Shown: one piece after another, positions 44,652-52,679 of the stretch | Position numbering within the stretch: position 1 is the first letter of the stretch | Layout of the letters: each line of letters opens with the position of its first letter | Assembly: GCA_021846605.1 (NCBI GenBank) | Contig: JAJZWQ010000002.1 | Span: forward strand, 1-52,679 | Direction: 5' to 3' | Length of the DNA: 52,679 bases | DNA from: Bacillota bacterium | GTDB taxonomy: Bacteria; Bacillota_E; RBS10-35; JAJYVN01 | Translations under genes and position numbers: made by a program | Notes under the pieces: generated by a model | Seen by the model: only the letters and a program-made list of their open reading frames with translations | Databases searched by the model: none | Told to the model about the DNA's origin: nothing

Positions 44652-45695
44652 CTAGCCGCCGACGCCGACGTTGACGGTGGAAAAGGGCGGTATGTCGGTG
44701 TCCTCCACCAGGCCCCGCTCCACCAACTCTCTCCAGGACTGGTCCAGGCTGCGCATCCCGTGCCGCGCGCCGGCGCGCAACAGGGCGGTCACCTGAGCGC
44801 GCTTGCCGTCCCGTACCAGGGTGCGCACCGCGGGGGTGCCGATCAACACCTCGAAGACCGCAATCCGGCCCCCGCCGGTGCGCGCCAGCAGGACCTGCGC
44901 CACGGCACCCTCCAACACGCTGGCCAGTTGCCACGAGATCTGGGCCTGCTGCTCGCTGCGAAACAGCCCCACGATGTACTCCAGCGCGGACGCGGAGTCA
45001 GGCTGGCGCACGACCGCAATGACCAACTGGCCGGTGCCGGCGGCCGCCAGAGCGGTCTGCGCGGTGTCGGCATCATGGAGGTCGCCGACGACGATCACGT
45101 CTGGATTCTGGCGCAGCGCGGCGCGGAGCGCACGCGGAAAGTCCATGCTGTCCACGCCGATCTCACGTTGGTTGATGATGCTGCGCCGGTGGCGGTGCAG
45201 GTACTCGACCGGATCTTCCAGCGTGATCACGTGGGCTGCGCGTTCGCGATTGATGCAGTCCACCATGGCGGCCACGGTGGTGGACTTGCCGCTGCCCGTC
45301 CGGCCCGCCACCAGCACGAGTCCGCTCTCCCGGAGCGCCAACGCCCCGACCCCATCCGGAGCGTTGAGCGCCGCCACATCCGGAATCGTCGACGAAATCG
45401 GGCGGATCGCCAGGGAGATGCTGCCCCGCTGTCGGAAGGCCGCGACGCGAAACCGTCCCACGCCGCGGAGGCTGTACGAGAAATCGACCTCTCCCCAGTG
45501 CTCGAGGTGCTCCAGTTGCGCTGGCGTTGCCAGATGGCGGAGGGCGCCCTCACAATCAGCGACGCTCAGGGGCGCGTCGTCATACCGTACCAGTTCTCCA
45601 CCGATCCGGTGGACCGGCGGCACCTCCACCGCGAGGAGGATGTCCGAAACGCCCTGCTCGGCGGCCGCGCCCAACAGGGAATCCAGGTCGAGCAC
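44652..45695 (-). CDS. PilT-family ATPase with divergent Asp and His boxes
   Basis: This 347-residue secretion/retraction ATPase has Walker A AGRTGSGKSTT and HVITLEDPVEYLH, in the usual PilT/GspE order. The Walker B region, normally GEMRDLET, reads GDLHDADT. The His box, normally GHLVFGTLHT, reads GQLVIAVVRQPDS, so the conserved histidine is missing. It may be a regulatory or specialised paralogue. GTG 45695 follows GGAGGTG. A pilT inside the aro operon is a recurrent arrangement in Bacillota, but no pilin genes are present here. Confidence 0.85.
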   Translation of the reverse strand: MLDLDSLLGAAAEQGVSDILLAVEVPPVHRIGGELVRYDDAPLSVADCEGALRHLATPAQLEHLEHWGEVDFSYSLRGVGRFRVAAFRQRGSISLAIRPISSTIPDVAALNAPDGVGALALRESGLVLVAGRTGSGKSTTVAAMVDCINRERAAHVITLEDPVEYLHRHRRSIINQREIGVDSMDFPRALRAALRQNPDVIVVGDLHDADTAQTALAAAGTGQLVIAVVRQPDSASALEYIVGLFRSEQQAQISWQLASVLEGAVAQVLLARTGGGRIAVFEVLIGTPAVRTLVRDGKRAQVTALLRAGARHGMRSLDQSWRELVERGLVEDTDIPPFSTVNVGVGG

Positions 45696-45843
45696 TCTGC
45701 ACCTCCGGATGGCGCAACACGCCTGTCCGATGCTTCTCCCGCGCGGCAGCAGATCCTTCCGGTTCCGGCGGCGGCCGACAGTGCGCTGGCAGGGGATGGC
45801 GCCGTGCCGGCGTGTGATCCGGCGGGCTGAGCGCGCCGCGCCA

Positions 45844-46713
45844 TCAACCCCGCCGGTGGGCCAGTTCGGACCGGGCGGCGCCCAGCATCACATCTACCGG
45901 CCCGTCGGCACCGAACCACAGGCCCCAGGCCAGGGCCGCCTGCCAGGCGAGCATGCCCAACCCACCCAACGTGCGCAGCCCCAGAGAGCGCGCGCACACC
46001 AGGAACGGGGTGTCCTCGGGCGCATATACGATGTCGCAGACCAGCGCGTGCGGTGCGAGCCGCCCAAGCGACGCGTCGGCCAACGGCATGCCCTGCCCGC
46101 CCATCCCCACGGTGGTGCAGTTGACGACCAGCCCCGCTTCGGGCAGCACCGCGTCCAGGTCAGAGATATCCAGCGCCGCCACCCGGGGGCCCAGGTCCGC
46201 AGCCAACCGCCGCGCGCGTTCGGGCGTCCGGTTGTGCACGGACACGCGGGCCCCCGACGCGGCCATGGCGTGCGCGATCCCGCGGGCCGCGCCACCCGCG
46301 CCCAGGAGCACGACCCGCTGGCCCGTGGGGAGCCATCCGGCCTCGGTGCGCAGGGAGGCCAACAGCCCTGCGCCGTCGGTGGTGTCGGCGCTGATGCCGC
46401 CGTCGGCGTCGAAACGCAACGTGTTCGCCGCGCCGGTGGCCGCCGCCGCCGGGCTGCGGCGGGTTGCCAGGGCGCAGGCGCGCTCCTTAAGACCGACAGT
46501 CACGTTGCAGCCGGTGAAGCCCAGTGCCGCCAGGCCCGCCAGCGCGGCTTCCAGGCGCTCGGGCGCCACCGGGCAGGCGATATACCGCCCGGGGCGGGCG
46601 GCGGCCGCCAGCGCCGCCTCGTGCATCACGGGAGACAGGGAATGCGCCACCGGGTGGCCGAGGACGGCCAGCAGCGACACCGGAGGGCTGCAGGCTTCGC
46701 CCTGCGCGCTCAC
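45844..46713 (-). CDS. aroE: Shikimate dehydrogenase AroE
   Basis: This NADP-dependent enzyme reduces 3-dehydroshikimate to shikimate. The 289-residue protein has GHPVAHSLSPVMHEAAL, NVTVGLKERAC with the catalytic Lys, ADTTDGAG with the catalytic Asp, and a Rossmann glycine loop LLGAGGAARGIAHAM. Its GTG start at 46713 overlaps the yqeG stop as GTGA. Upstream ATGs would give unlikely extensions across yqeG. Confidence 0.95.
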   Translation of the reverse strand: MSAQGEACSPPVSLLAVLGHPVAHSLSPVMHEAALAAAARPGRYIACPVAPERLEAALAGLAALGFTGCNVTVGLKERACALATRRSPAAAATGAANTLRFDADGGISADTTDGAGLLASLRTEAGWLPTGQRVVLLGAGGAARGIAHAMAASGARVSVHNRTPERARRLAADLGPRVAALDISDLDAVLPEAGLVVNCTTVGMGGQGMPLADASLGRLAPHALVCDIVYAPEDTPFLVCARSLGLRTLGGLGMLAWQAALAWGLWFGADGPVDVMLGAARSELAHRRG

Positions 46714-47231
46714 AGCGGCGATACGCCACCCCGGCCGGACAGACGTTGGAGCCAGACGCGCTCCACCAGGCGCACCATACGGGTCGCCATGAACTCGCGC
46801 CGGCCGCGTGGCCGCACCAGGATGGTCCACAGGCCGGCGCGCTTACCGCCGAGGACATCGGTGAACACCTGATCCCCGACCACCCCGACCTCGGACCGGT
46901 CACGGCCCAGCAGGGCCACGGCGCGAAGGTACGCCGCCCGCCCGGGCTTGCCGGCGTGCGCGATCCAGGGTACATCGGCGTTGAGCCCGCGGCAGAACGC
47001 GCGCACACGTTCCGGACCGTTGTTGGAGACGATGCAGAGGGCGAACCCCTCGTCCTGCAGGCGCCGGACCCATGCGGCCACCGGTGCCTCGCAGTTCGCG
47101 TCGTTCCAGCGCGTGAGCGTGTTGTCCAGATCGATGATCAGGGCGGTCAACCCGCGCGCCCGCAAGCGCTCCGGGGTGATGGCGGTGACATCGGGCATCA
47201 TGGCGTCGGGCACCAGCAGCCCTGCGGCCAT
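46710..47231 (-). CDS. yqeG: YqeG family HAD-IIIA phosphatase
   Basis: This 173-residue HAD phosphatase has DLDNT (34-38) as nucleophile motif, VSNNGPERV as motif II and GVVGDQVFTDVLGGKRAG as motif III/IV. ATG 47231 follows GGAGG. YqeG is widespread in Firmicutes and often neighbours aroE or yqeH; its substrate is not settled. It begins the aro operon. Confidence 0.92.
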   Translation of the reverse strand: MAAGLLVPDAMMPDVTAITPERLRARGLTALIIDLDNTLTRWNDANCEAPVAAWVRRLQDEGFALCIVSNNGPERVRAFCRGLNADVPWIAHAGKPGRAAYLRAVALLGRDRSEVGVVGDQVFTDVLGGKRAGLWTILVRPRGRREFMATRMVRLVERVWLQRLSGRGGVSPL

Positions 47232-47327
47232 TGCTCGGCCTCCTTCCGCAGGGATTCTAGCATTGCGGGGGGCCGCACGGACTGCTCTTGGGAAAGCACC
47301 GGCCCGCGTGCCGCGCCTTGGGTCCCA

Positions 47328-47711
47328 TCAGGGATCGCGCTCCTTCTGCAGTTCGCGGCTGATCTTCCGCATGGCCTTCTTCTCGATGCGGCTCACGTAT
47401 GAACGGGAGATCCCCAACTCCTTGGCGATCTCGCGCTGCGTCCGGCGCTCGGCGCCCCAGAACCCGTAGCGCAGTTGGAGCACCTCGCGTTCGCGCCGCC
47501 CCAGGCGCGAGAGGATGAGCGCCGCCAGCCGTTGGGCCTGTTGACTGCGGGCCACCCGATCCTCCACGCGTTCGGACTCGTCGGGGAGGATGTCCAGCAG
47601 GGTGATCTCGTTGCCCTCCCCGTCCCGGCTCACCGAGTCCCCCAGGAACACCTCGTTGCGGGTCTTACGCATCACGCGGAGGTGCATGAGGATCTCGCTC
47701 CTCATCCCCAC
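47328..47711 (-). pseudogene. sigK: sigK 3' half (SpoIIIC-like), split by a skin-type element
   Basis: The 127 residues correspond only to the C-terminal half of sporulation sigma-K: SEILMHLRVMRKTRNEV, then GDGEGNEITLLDIL-like acidic linker and the region-4 helix-turn-helix TQREIAKELGISRSYVSR. Full sigma-K is about 230-240 residues; regions 1-2 are absent. Identity begins at EILMHLR, the point where skin elements interrupt sigK in Bacillus subtilis and Clostridium. The gene is not decayed. It is expected to become functional when the element is excised in the mother cell. The 5' half must lie beyond the window. Confidence 0.88.
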
Positions 47712-49233
47712 TACGCGCGGGAGGGCCTGGAATCCTGGCGCGCACGACCAGCGTCGCCTCGTGGACCGCGACCCCTACGACGAGTTGGCGCACCAGGAGG
47801 CGACGCCGTTCAAACGGCAACTGGGCGAGCGCGCCGCCAGCCAACCATTCCCCCGCCCACGCCCGTATCCGGTCGACATCGTCCGCCCGAGGCTGGGCGA
47901 CGCTGACTTCCAACTCACGCCGCCTCGCCGACAGCTCTTCGATCCGTTGCCGGATGCGCTCCAGGGCGTCCAGGCACTCGTCGGGCCCGGCCAGGTGCCG
48001 CTCCAGCACGGACAGGATGTTGCGCTTGCCCTGCTCCGCGGTCCGCAGTCCATGCTCGACCTGGCGGATCTCATCCCGCAACTGTTCCTCCAGATCGTTG
48101 GACTCGCCCGTCACTGCGCTGACAAGCAATTCCGGATCGGCGATCCAACCCGCCACCCTGGTCCAAATCGCCTCCTCCAGGGGCTCAGCATGGACGAACC
48201 GCCCGCAGCCGGTCGTCTTGGCACCCGCCCAGGAGCGGCGGCATGTATAGCCACGTACCTTCATGCCCCAGGTGCTTCTCCTGGTCCCAGCCATCGGCAC
48301 CGCGCAGACGGCGCAGGTGACCAGGCCCGAAAGGAGATAATCCGACCGGGGATGGGTATGCATCAGTCGCTGTGCCTGGGCCAGAATCTCCTGCGCCCTG
48401 CCCCAGAGCGCCTGGTCCAGAATGGCCGGTACCGGTACGGGGATCCATTCCTCGCGTGCCCGCACGCGCATGGCGTGCCGCTGGCCTGAGGCCAGGTGCC
48501 GGTTCAACCCCATGCCTTCGCAGTCCAGGCGGTTGGCATAGAACGTGCCCGTATAGACGGGATTCTGGACGATCTGCCGCACGACAACCCTGTGCCACGC
48601 GGGGGCCCCCCTGCGCGTGGGCACGCCCTCCTGCGTCAGTCTGTGCGCGATCCCGTTGATCCCCATGCCTTCGTTGACCAATAACTGAAAGATGCGCCGC
48701 ACGACGTCGGCCTCCGCGGGATTCACCACGAGCGTCTGCCGCTCGGTGTCGTATGTGTACCCGTAGGCGGCGAACCCGGACGGCATCTTGCCCGACTTGG
48801 CCTTCTGACGCCGCCCGGCCATGGTCCGTTCGCGGATCTTCTCCTTCTCGTACTGGGCTACAGCGCCCCGTAGCGCGTAGAAGAGTTGCCCTTCAGGCGT
48901 GTTGCGCCACTCGAAGTTGACGAACTCCAACCGCGCGCCAGCGGCTTCGATCTCGTCCGTCACGAGGAGTTGGTAGGCCAGCTTCCGCGCAAGACGATCT
49001 GGGTCATAAACGACGATGAGACCGACCGCGGCTGCCTTGACCGCAACCCGGAGAGCCGAAAGCCCGGGACGGTCCAGGATCGCGCCTGAGACCCCTTCGT
49101 CGGCGTACTCGCGGACCTCGGACGCACCCAGGTCCATCGCCCGTTGACGACACTGCTCCCTCTGATGCCCAAGACTGTATCCGTGCTCCGCCTGCTCGTC
49201 CGTGGACACCCGAACGTAGATGGCTGCGATCAG
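47665..49233 (-). CDS. spoIVCA: SpoIVCA-like large serine recombinase
   Basis: This site-specific recombinase should excise the sigK intervening element. The catalytic domain begins IAAIYVRVSTDEQ with nucleophile Ser10, then YDPDRLARKLAYQLL and EFEKEKIRERT-like QYEKEKIRERTMAGR. The recombinase domain contains WHRVVVRQIVQNPVYTG, and the zinc-ribbon domain YLLSGLVTCAVC ... GAKTTGCG, all close to Bacillus SpoIVCA. A coiled coil and a basic tail follow. No ATG fits; CTG 49233 overlaps the upstream ORF stop (CTGA) with GGAGG upstream and gives 522 residues. ATG 49299 is the alternative. Its 3' end overlaps the sigK fragment by 47 bases. Confidence 0.9.
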   Translation of the reverse strand: MIAAIYVRVSTDEQAEHGYSLGHQREQCRQRAMDLGASEVREYADEGVSGAILDRPGLSALRVAVKAAAVGLIVVYDPDRLARKLAYQLLVTDEIEAAGARLEFVNFEWRNTPEGQLFYALRGAVAQYEKEKIRERTMAGRRQKAKSGKMPSGFAAYGYTYDTERQTLVVNPAEADVVRRIFQLLVNEGMGINGIAHRLTQEGVPTRRGAPAWHRVVVRQIVQNPVYTGTFYANRLDCEGMGLNRHLASGQRHAMRVRAREEWIPVPVPAILDQALWGRAQEILAQAQRLMHTHPRSDYLLSGLVTCAVCAVPMAGTRRSTWGMKVRGYTCRRSWAGAKTTGCGRFVHAEPLEEAIWTRVAGWIADPELLVSAVTGESNDLEEQLRDEIRQVEHGLRTAEQGKRNILSVLERHLAGPDECLDALERIRQRIEELSARRRELEVSVAQPRADDVDRIRAWAGEWLAGGALAQLPFERRRLLVRQLVVGVAVHEATLVVRARIPGPPARSGDEERDPHAPPRDA

Positions 49234-49427
49234 GGCGGGGACACCTCCGTTGGAGGATGCGCCGGCTGTCGCCTCATGTCCTGTCGCTCCGCCGCCCATC
49301 GGCGGAACGGCTCTGCGAGGAGATGCACCGCGCGCCGCATCGCTTCCGCGGCTTCCTGGGGCGTACTCGCCGGAACGACCTGAATCGAACGCCAGGGCTC
49401 GACGGCATGGCGCGCCGTGCGCGGCAT
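49230..49427 (-). CDS. Small protein translationally coupled to the recombinase
   Basis: This 65-residue ORF has a strong ribosome site (GGAGGGGGGG before ATG 49427). It is rich in Arg and Ala with a likely amphipathic helix (PQEAAEAMRRAVHLLAEPF) and a basic RRWAAERQDMRRQ segment. It ends in CTGA, shared with the recombinase start. I recognise no family. Recombination directionality factors of serine recombinases are small, often basic, and encoded next to the recombinase, so this is a candidate, by context only. Confidence 0.5.
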   Translation of the reverse strand: MPRTARHAVEPWRSIQVVPASTPQEAAEAMRRAVHLLAEPFRRWAAERQDMRRQPAHPPTEVSPP

Positions 49428-49777
49428 GTCGGGCTCCCCCCCTCCGTCCGAGGCATATGCAGGCTGGAACCTGTCCCGTGCACGGGCCAAGACGGCTATG
49501 CATGGACCAGGCGCCCACGAAAGCAGCACCCCCCTCACGGGCGCGGCCAGCGTGCGGGAGTGCGGGTGGTGGATGGCGAATCAGGCACGGACGATGGTGT
49601 GCGCGTCGCCCTGCCGCCAACTGGCAGGGCCCAGCGGCAACGTTGCGCCGGGTTCGGGGGACGAGGCGGCAACCATGCGAGTGGCTTGGTGGACCGCCCT
49701 GGCCGCGCTCCACGCCTGCCGCGGCAGGGGAGCGCCTTGCGGTACGCCGCAACGCTCACAGTAGGGGGCCTGTCGAC
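49428..49777. other. Divergent intergenic region inside the skin-like element
   Basis: These 350 bases separate the recombinase operon from the divergent beta-helix gene. They should hold promoters for both. I see no sigma-A, sigma-E or sigma-K consensus that I would defend, and no structured RNA. Confidence 0.4.
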
Positions 49778-51121
49778 GTGGATGACGACGCGGAACGCGC
49801 GCCGGAGGTGCTGGCGGAGGAGGAACCCGACGCGCTGCGGCGGCGTGGCGCGCTGCGGGCCGGGGTGGCTGCGGCGGCGCTGGGAGCCGCCGGATGGGCC
49901 TTGGCTGGATGTGGTCCGGTGCGCGCGGCGCATGCCACGGCGGCCACCGTCCCGCCTACCGGCGGGGCCTTCGATGTGCGTGCCTACGGTGCGGTGGGGG
50001 ACGGCCAGCACGACGACACGGTGGCGATCCAGCAGGCAATCGCCGCGGCGCAGAAGGCGGGCGGGGGTGTCGTCTACCTACCGCAGGGGGCGTACGTGGT
50101 CAGCGCCCAACTCGGCATCGCCGCCTCGGGGGTGACGCTCCAGGGCGCCGGGACGGGGGCGACCACCATCAAGGTGGCCAGCGGTTATTCCAACGGCGAC
50201 GTGGTCCGCTTCAGCAACCTGGCGGGCGGTGCGGTGCGCGACCTCACCATCGCGGCGCCCGCCCAGCGGGCTGGGGGCGCCGCGGTACATATGGCGACGG
50301 CCAGAGAGATCCACGTCCGGGATGTCAACATGACCAACATGTATGTCGGCGTCCTGATCGACGGCACCTGTGTTCTGAACTACATCGACGGCGGTTACTG
50401 GGTCAATTTCACGTCGGGCGGCGTCGGTGTCTGGATCAACACATCTGGCAACGATCAATACATCTCCAATCTGGTCATCAACAACACCGCGACCCCGTCG
50501 GCCGAGCCACTGGCGGGGTTGCGCATCCAGGGGTCGGGCGCCGTCTGGTGCCACCAATGTGATATGATCCACGCGCAGAACGGTCTGTTGATCGATCCAC
50601 CCTCGGGCTCGAACGTCACTTGGTGCTTTTTTACCGACTGCGCCTGGGACACGTGCGGCTATCGCTGCATGATGATCAACCCGGCTTCCGGGGCGACAGT
50701 GCGTGGCATCAACTTCGAGAACTGCTGGTCGTCCACGGCGCAGACGTTCGACGGCTGTTACATCAGCGGACCGACCGACGGCGTGCAGTTCGTCGGCCAC
50801 CGCTTCTTCAACAACAAAGGCAACGGCCTCTTGGTGGTCGGCCCCGCTGCTAACGTCTTTGTCGACGCGTCGGGCGCGTCTGGCAACAACCGCGGTTCCA
50901 GCGGTTCGAGCGGGATCGCCTTCACCGGCAACTGCAGCTGGTTTGCCGTGCGCAACAGCCGCGCCGGCGCCTATTCGGGATTCGGGGTGAGCCAGGCGAA
51001 CGGCATCCTGGTGAACGCGGGGTGTGACAACTATATACTGACTGGCAACATCACCCACGGCAACCAGGTCGGTATCAGCGATGCGGGCGGACCGACGAAG
51101 GTGGTGGCGGACAACCTCTGA
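49778..51121 (+). CDS. Right-handed beta-helix (pectate-lyase superfamily) lipoprotein
   Basis: This 447-residue protein starts with GTG 49778 after GGGGG. It has a twin-arginine-like RRR (21-23), a hydrophobic stretch and a lipobox LAGC (Cys45), so it should be exported and lipid-anchored. The domain starts with FDVRAYGAVGDGQHDDTVAIQ and GGVVYLPQGAYVVS, the hallmark of the PF12708 pectate-lyase/phage-tailspike-like family. Short beta-helix turns run to the C-terminus. No catalytic residues can be assigned. It is cargo of the skin-like element. Confidence 0.8.
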   Translation: MDDDAERAPEVLAEEEPDALRRRGALRAGVAAAALGAAGWALAGCGPVRAAHATAATVPPTGGAFDVRAYGAVGDGQHDDTVAIQQAIAAAQKAGGGVVYLPQGAYVVSAQLGIAASGVTLQGAGTGATTIKVASGYSNGDVVRFSNLAGGAVRDLTIAAPAQRAGGAAVHMATAREIHVRDVNMTNMYVGVLIDGTCVLNYIDGGYWVNFTSGGVGVWINTSGNDQYISNLVINNTATPSAEPLAGLRIQGSGAVWCHQCDMIHAQNGLLIDPPSGSNVTWCFFTDCAWDTCGYRCMMINPASGATVRGINFENCWSSTAQTFDGCYISGPTDGVQFVGHRFFNNKGNGLLVVGPAANVFVDASGASGNNRGSSGSSGIAFTGNCSWFAVRNSRAGAYSGFGVSQANGILVNAGCDNYILTGNITHGNQVGISDAGGPTKVVADNL

Positions 51122-51533
51122 GCCTGCCGCACCGGTACCGGACGATTCGGCGATGGTAGCCAACAGGACGCCTGTCACAGGTCGATCTCCTGTGTTCCGC
51201 GGTGGCGCACTCGCCAAGAGTGCCGCTAGGTTGTGGGCAATGCCGGCGATGGACATGACGTTTCCGATCGCCTCGCGCTCCCGGTGAGCGCATGGAGAAC
51301 CCTCCATTCTCCGGTGCGCCTTCCATCTCCAGATGGCCCGAGACAATATGGCCTGCTTCGTGGGCCGCCGTGAACCGTAGGCGGGCTGGGTCTTGACTCG
51401 CGTCCAACAACGACAGGGACGTTTCCCGACTCTGCAACCCACACCCCGATAGGGTCAAGAATACCTTAGACGTGCCAGCACCGCAAGAATCGCCTGGGCT
51501 ACCAACCGAGAAAGCGAGCAAGAAGGCGCGCAT
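51075..51533 (-). CDS. Small HEAGH metallopeptidase-like protein, probably degraded
   Basis: This reading frame of 152 residues from ATG 51533 has a hydrophobic start (MRAFLLAFSVG) and FTAAHEAGHIVSGH (zinc motif HEAGH at 58-62), as in ImmA/IrrE or M41-like peptidases. After GGFSM the frame turns Arg-rich and meaningless, while the neighbouring frame gives the helical EREAIGNVMSIAGIAHNLAALL. This suggests a frameshift near 51290. It converges on the beta-helix gene and overlaps its end. Family and integrity are uncertain. Confidence 0.4.
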   Translation of the reverse strand: MRAFLLAFSVGSPGDSCGAGTSKVFLTLSGCGLQSRETSLSLLDASQDPARLRFTAAHEAGHIVSGHLEMEGAPENGGFSMRSPGARGDRKRHVHRRHCPQPSGTLGECATAEHRRSTCDRRPVGYHRRIVRYRCGRLRGCPPPPSSVRPHR

Positions 51534-51602
51534 CTCCACACCACACAGAGATGGACGGGGGCGCGCGAATGCATCGAGCGCATGACGGTGCACCGCCGGT
51601 AT

Positions 51603-52679
51603 TTATGAGGTGAGCGTGATTCCCTCGTCATAGTGTTGCCCCGTCATGGTCCTGGGCGTGTAGGCCAGAGTTTCCGTACCGGATTTGCCACCCGTAATAG
51701 CATATTGAACGGCGGGAAGGGGCGAGCGCAGCTCAGCAAAGTAAGTACCGGCCGGAACCTGCTTTCCGCTCGCATCCTGGCCACTCCACTGAAACTGCAA
51801 ATGCGCTCCACCCTGCACCGTGTGCAAAGGGGGCAGAATGCCTCGCCAGACAACCCGGCCGCCATAGGTGTACCCGGTGGTTCCGTTGGCTTGGTGAACA
51901 GGAACACCCATGCAGATACTGACCTGAAACGTCATCGGTTGGGTCAATGTCACCCGGGAAGAGTAGGCGGCCGCTTGGTCGACCTGCAACTCCAATGTTA
52001 CCGGGCTAGCGACCCTCGCATTGACTGGATCCCCCATCCCAACGGCGATGGGATAGCCATTCCACTCGGCTGAGGGCCCCCCGAGCGACCACTGCGCCTG
52101 CACGTGCGTAGGTGCCACGTTTGACGGTGGTGTGTAAGATTGTGCTGACCCCACCGTCGACGGCGTGGCGCCAGTGGATGTTACTGCGTGTTTTCCACCG
52201 GAGGTGCTTCCAGAACTAGAACTGCCAGTGCTTGGGGAAGTTTTCTGTGTCGGCGAAGTCGGGGTCGTGCCAGCCGTCGCCGAGGTGCTGGAAACGGACG
52301 ACGGAGTCTGAGATGTTGAACTGTGCGGAGAGGGTGCGGACAAATCCTTTTTCGCCACAACGGCGGTGGCAGATGTCCTCGTCTGCGATAGTGTCAAGGA
52401 CACGGTCAAAAGGGTCGCGGCAACGATTGCCGCACCCCCAACGCCTGACCGCCTAGCCGAAGGGCTCTGAAACCAGTTCACCATCTGGATTCTCCTCCTG
52501 TTGAGAGATCCCTTGCGCATCATCCCCGCAACGCTCGGCATCCGAGGGTCGTGTACCCTTGTCAACTCCAGGACGCGGATCAGCGTACGCCCGTACTCGC
52601 TCGCCGTCCCCTCTGCGATCCGCCCCACCGTGGCCGCATCGCACGCGAGTTCTTGCGCGTCCGCCATCTGGCCGAAGCT
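51603..52679 (-). CDS. BlaR1/MecR1-like M56 peptidase, C-terminal part (incomplete at the window edge)
   Basis: The frame is open to the window end. The first visible residues include QELACDAATVGRIAEG, YGRTLIRVLEL and RRRIQMVNWF, the C-terminal end of an M56 peptidase domain. They are followed by a membrane helix (GGAAIVAATLLTVSLTL), a Ser/Thr-rich linker of about 90 residues and a beta-rich extracellular domain (PTHVQAQWSLGG to the end). M56 proteins are membrane sensors that cleave a BlaI-type repressor. The HExxH motif and any blaI lie outside the window. The ectodomain is unlike penicillin-binding sensors. Confidence 0.65.
   Translation of the reverse strand, partial: SFGQMADAQELACDAATVGRIAEGTASEYGRTLIRVLELTRVHDPRMPSVAGMMRKGSLNRRRIQMVNWFQSPSARRSGVGGAAIVAATLLTVSLTLSQTRTSATAVVAKKDLSAPSPHSSTSQTPSSVSSTSATAGTTPTSPTQKTSPSTGSSSSGSTSGGKHAVTSTGATPSTVGSAQSYTPPSNVAPTHVQAQWSLGGPSAEWNGYPIAVGMGDPVNARVASPVTLELQVDQAAAYSSRVTLTQPMTFQVSICMGVPVHQANGTTGYTYGGRVVWRGILPPLHTVQGGAHLQFQWSGQDASGKQVPAGTYFAELRSPLPAVQYAITGGKSGTETLAYTPRTMTGQHYDEGITLTS

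Larger units (their letters stand above)
47690..52679. mobile_element. Skin-like sigK intervening element (partial, runs off the window)
   Basis: From the junction in the sigK reading frame (about 47690-47711) to the window end lie a SpoIVCA-like recombinase, a small coupled ORF, a beta-helix lipoprotein, a peptidase-like fragment and an M56 peptidase. The other attachment site and the sigK 5' half are not seen. The size is therefore at least 5 kb (known skin elements range from about 15 to 48 kb). The element assignment follows from the split sigK plus recombinase, not from both ends. Confidence 0.7.

Noticed and set aside
43452..46872. Long plus-strand open frames opposite the aro operon
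   Set aside because: They lie opposite well-recognised aroC, pilT and aroE and encode low-complexity sequence without domains.
1..52679. CRISPR arrays, rRNA and tRNA genes
   Set aside because: No regularly spaced direct repeats, no rRNA segments and no cloverleaf-forming sequence were seen in the intergenic regions.

Overview
The window is a high-GC bacterial chromosome segment, estimated by eye at close to 70 percent G+C. It encodes an endospore-forming Bacillota (high-GC Firmicutes). The evidence is the sigI-rsgI pair, a BofC-like protein beside ruvCAB, a split sigK with a SpoIVCA-type recombinase, glycine decarboxylase in two subunits (gcvPA/gcvPB), and DltA/DltC. Genera such as Sulfobacillus, Thermaerobacter or Symbiobacterium are the right kind of comparison, but the species cannot be named from the sequence. 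Many genes are joined by 4-base NTGA stop/start overlaps, and GTG and TTG starts are common.

Layout. 1-345: deletion remnant of a TnpB (IS605 OrfB) element. 405-3581: queA facing a small sugar-catabolism pair (Gfo/Idh oxidoreductase and TIM-barrel isomerase). 3768-12483 (minus strand): rsgI-sigI, ruvB-ruvA-ruvC-bofC, yebC, nadE-tyrS. 12609-15731: a membrane protein and a class A penicillin-binding protein. 15763-20062: glycine cleavage operon gcvT-gcvH-gcvPA-gcvPB. 20216-22918: dltC-dltA and a YihY-like membrane protein. 23026-34005: an accessory island on the minus strand. 34934-41553: an LPXTG surface protein, a tungstate/molybdate ABC transporter with its XRE-type regulator, and a deacetylase-like protein. 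41739-47231: shikimate-pathway operon yqeG-aroE-pilT-aroC-aroK-aroB. 47328-52679: the 3' half of sigK next to a SpoIVCA-like recombinase and the start of what looks like a skin element, which runs off the window.

Two regions stand out. The first is the island at 23.0-30.9 kb. It combines a BREX-type (DUF2791) ATPase and an Lhr-like superfamily 2 helicase with a second block holding two further P-loop ATPases and an unknown coiled-coil protein. No methylase, nuclease or other named defence component is present. It is bordered and split by IS605-type hairpin repeats and looks like an undescribed DNA-processing or anti-phage system. The second is the sigK/skin junction. The sigma-K C-terminal half begins at about the point where skin elements interrupt sigK in other spore formers. 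A serine recombinase lies directly against it, preceded by a small translationally coupled ORF that is a candidate directionality factor.
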